From: Halopseudomonas oceani
GTDB taxonomy: Bacteria > Pseudomonadota > Gammaproteobacteria > Pseudomonadales > Pseudomonadaceae
DNA: 64,000 nt
Assembly: GCF_002903165.1 (NCBI RefSeq)
Contig: NZ_PPSK01000016.1
Location: 27,641-91,640, forward strand
Direction: 5' to 3'
In this document: piece after piece, positions 63,362 to 64,000 of the stretch
How positions within the stretch are numbered: the first letter of the stretch is position 1
How the letters are laid out: the number at the start of each line of letters is the position of its first letter
Position numbers and translations under genes: made by a program
The notes under the pieces: model-generated
Told to the model about the DNA's origin: nothing
The model's database searches: none
The model's input: only the letters and a program-made list of their open reading frames with translations

Positions 63362-63474
63362 GATTGGAAAACGGAACTGAATCGCTTTACGATTCAGTTC
63401 GAAGACCGCATGATGCCCTTGTAATCAACCCTACAGGTTACACAAAATTCAGTACACCCCCGTAATTGGGGTGT
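63362..63474 (+). mobile_element. IS256-family remnant (transposase tail and right end)
   Basis: DWKTELNRFTIQFEDRMMPL ending at TAA 63422-63424 looks like the C-terminus of an IS256-type transposase, and the DNA after it, GGTTACACAAAATTCAGTAC followed by ACCCC, resembles the terminal inverted repeat of that family. A small stem (ACACCCC/GGGGTGT, 63454-63474) follows. No other part of the element is present. Confidence 0.55.
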
Positions 63475-63636
63475 CAGCCAGCGAATTTTCCGGCAATCTG
63501 AACCAATTCAATTCTCTGTCGGTGTCACTCAGATCTATCCCCTCCATCGTCGTTATGTGCGATCTGCAGTGTTAAGCTTCAGAAGTACAACTGAACGGAA
63601 TACAACCTTAGAAGAAGTCAGGTAGACACCGTTCTG
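63475..63636. other. Short intergenic region
   Basis: No gene or clear signal seen between the IS256-like scrap and the small secreted-protein gene. Confidence 0.4.
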
Positions 63637-63858
63637 TTAGCGCTTGTCTGACGCGGTTGTAGCACCTCCAGTATTTTTCGTACTGTTTTTTGCTTCATCC
63701 TCTTTTATTTGTTGATCACGGGCTTCTCTGCGCTCTTTGTTTTGTTCACGCAGGTTCTCTACCATCTGCCGGTAACGCATGCTCCCATCTTCTGCATGGA
63801 CTACCGCAGTAACGTTCAGCGCAAATAAAAACATGAAAATCGTTGCTAAGGTCCTCAT
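63637..63858 (-). CDS. Small secreted charged protein, possibly metal-responsive
   Basis: A 73-residue protein with a clear signal peptide (MRTLATIFMFLFALNVTAVV then HAEDGS) and a highly charged helical mature part (MRYRQMVENLREQNKERREA) ending in Lys/Thr/Ser. GAGAGG lies 7 bp before the ATG at 63858. The size, export and the CopR-like box upstream recall the PtrA-type periplasmic proteins induced by copper in Pseudomonas, but the similarity is loose. It adjoins a broken metal-ATPase gene. Confidence 0.65.
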   Translation of the reverse strand: MRTLATIFMFLFALNVTAVVHAEDGSMRYRQMVENLREQNKERREARDQQIKEDEAKNSTKNTGGATTASDKR

Positions 63859-63912
63859 GGCTATACCTCTCATCTGAAATGGATTTTTGGAGACTCGTTA
63901 GTATGGTACATG

Positions 63913-63937
63913 GCGTCACCTGTCCGGCTGGTGACGC
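63913..63937. promoter_or_regulatory. Inverted repeat upstream of the secreted protein gene
   Basis: GCGTCACC and GGTGACGC form a perfect eight-base dyad with a nine-base spacer, between the CopR-like box and a possible -10 (CATACT on the minus strand, 63900-63905). Confidence 0.4.
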
Positions 63938-63941
63938 TGCG

Positions 63942-63956
63942 ATTACAAAAATGTCA
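63942..63956 (-). promoter_or_regulatory. CopR/CzcR-box-like site
   Basis: On the minus strand, TGACA-TTTTT-GTAAT. This fits the CopR box of P. aeruginosa as I recall it (CTGACA-N5-GTAAT), except for the first base. It lies about 85 bp upstream of the small secreted-protein gene and points to control by a metal-sensing two-component system. Confidence 0.55.
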
Positions 63957-64000
63957 TGCTGAAATAGATCAACGATCCGACCTTGTATTACCTCAATGGG

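Overview
The window is a chromosomal stretch of a gamma-proteobacterium of Pseudomonas sensu lato; a Halopseudomonas-like marine or environmental lineage is possible but cannot be settled from sequence alone. The evidence is the gacA (TTG start)-uvrC-pgsA-tRNA-Gly-Cys-Leu block, a chemosensory operon with the gene order of the P. aeruginosa che2 cluster, a FAN1 nuclease next to a Rad3-type helicase, and a DUF4212/solute-symporter/DUF294/exonuclease neighbourhood. Most of the window is GC-rich, core-like DNA; the last 3 kb are a patchwork of mobile-element debris.

Layout. 1-1.7 kb: an orphan ABC sugar-type binding protein followed by a scrap of an IS3-family transposase. 1.7-10.7 kb: an envelope cluster on the minus strand (DUF1302 outer-membrane protein, DUF1329 protein, Ycf48-like beta-propeller, RND/MMPL exporter), a periplasmic alpha/beta-hydrolase with Ala at the nucleophile position, and a divergent LysR regulator. 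11-25 kb: lipid and small-molecule genes (two MBL-fold hydrolases, EamA exporter with divergent LysR, PhyH dioxygenase, HxlR regulator divergent from a FabF-type synthase, acyl-CoA dehydrogenase, MalT-like LuxR regulator, PAS-GAF-GGDEF cyclase). 25-30.7 kb: PerM/AI-2E transporter, Cas4-like-nuclease/XPD-type helicase and FAN1 in one ATGA-coupled unit.

31-39.3 kb is the most interesting block: a compact, translationally coupled operon with a BMP-type ABC importer (binding protein, two permeases, ATPase), a formamidase-like nitrilase-superfamily amidase, two paralogous isochorismatase-fold amidohydrolases of the biuret/triuret hydrolase type, an AtzH/HpxZ-like protein and a GntR-FCD regulator. 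Its leader carries a sigma-54 -24/-12 element, an NtrC-type palindrome about 90 bp upstream of the expected start point, and a GntR-like palindrome at the start point. I read it as a nitrogen-scavenging system for a ureide such as triuret or biuret, switched on by nitrogen limitation and gated by substrate.

39.4-50.5 kb: a serine beta-lactamase-like hydrolase, then the che2-type operon (receptor-like protein, CheY, CheA, CheW, tandem-PAS receptor ending in a CheR-docking pentapeptide, CheR, CheD, CheB) and a DUF4197 protein. 50.8-57 kb: DUF4212 + sodium:solute symporter (acetate-type), FadL porin, DnaQ-like exonuclease and a cNMP/CBS/DUF294 protein. 57.2-60.8 kb: gacA, uvrC, pgsA and three tRNAs behind a consensus promoter, with a degenerate tRNA-Gly half just upstream of the intact tRNA-Gly. 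60.8-64 kb: AT-rich foreign DNA with two small genes and several palindromes, an IS30 element whose transposase carries a nonsense codon, a P-type metal ATPase fragment cut at both ends by IS30 and an IS256-like remnant, and a small secreted protein behind a CopR-box-like site.
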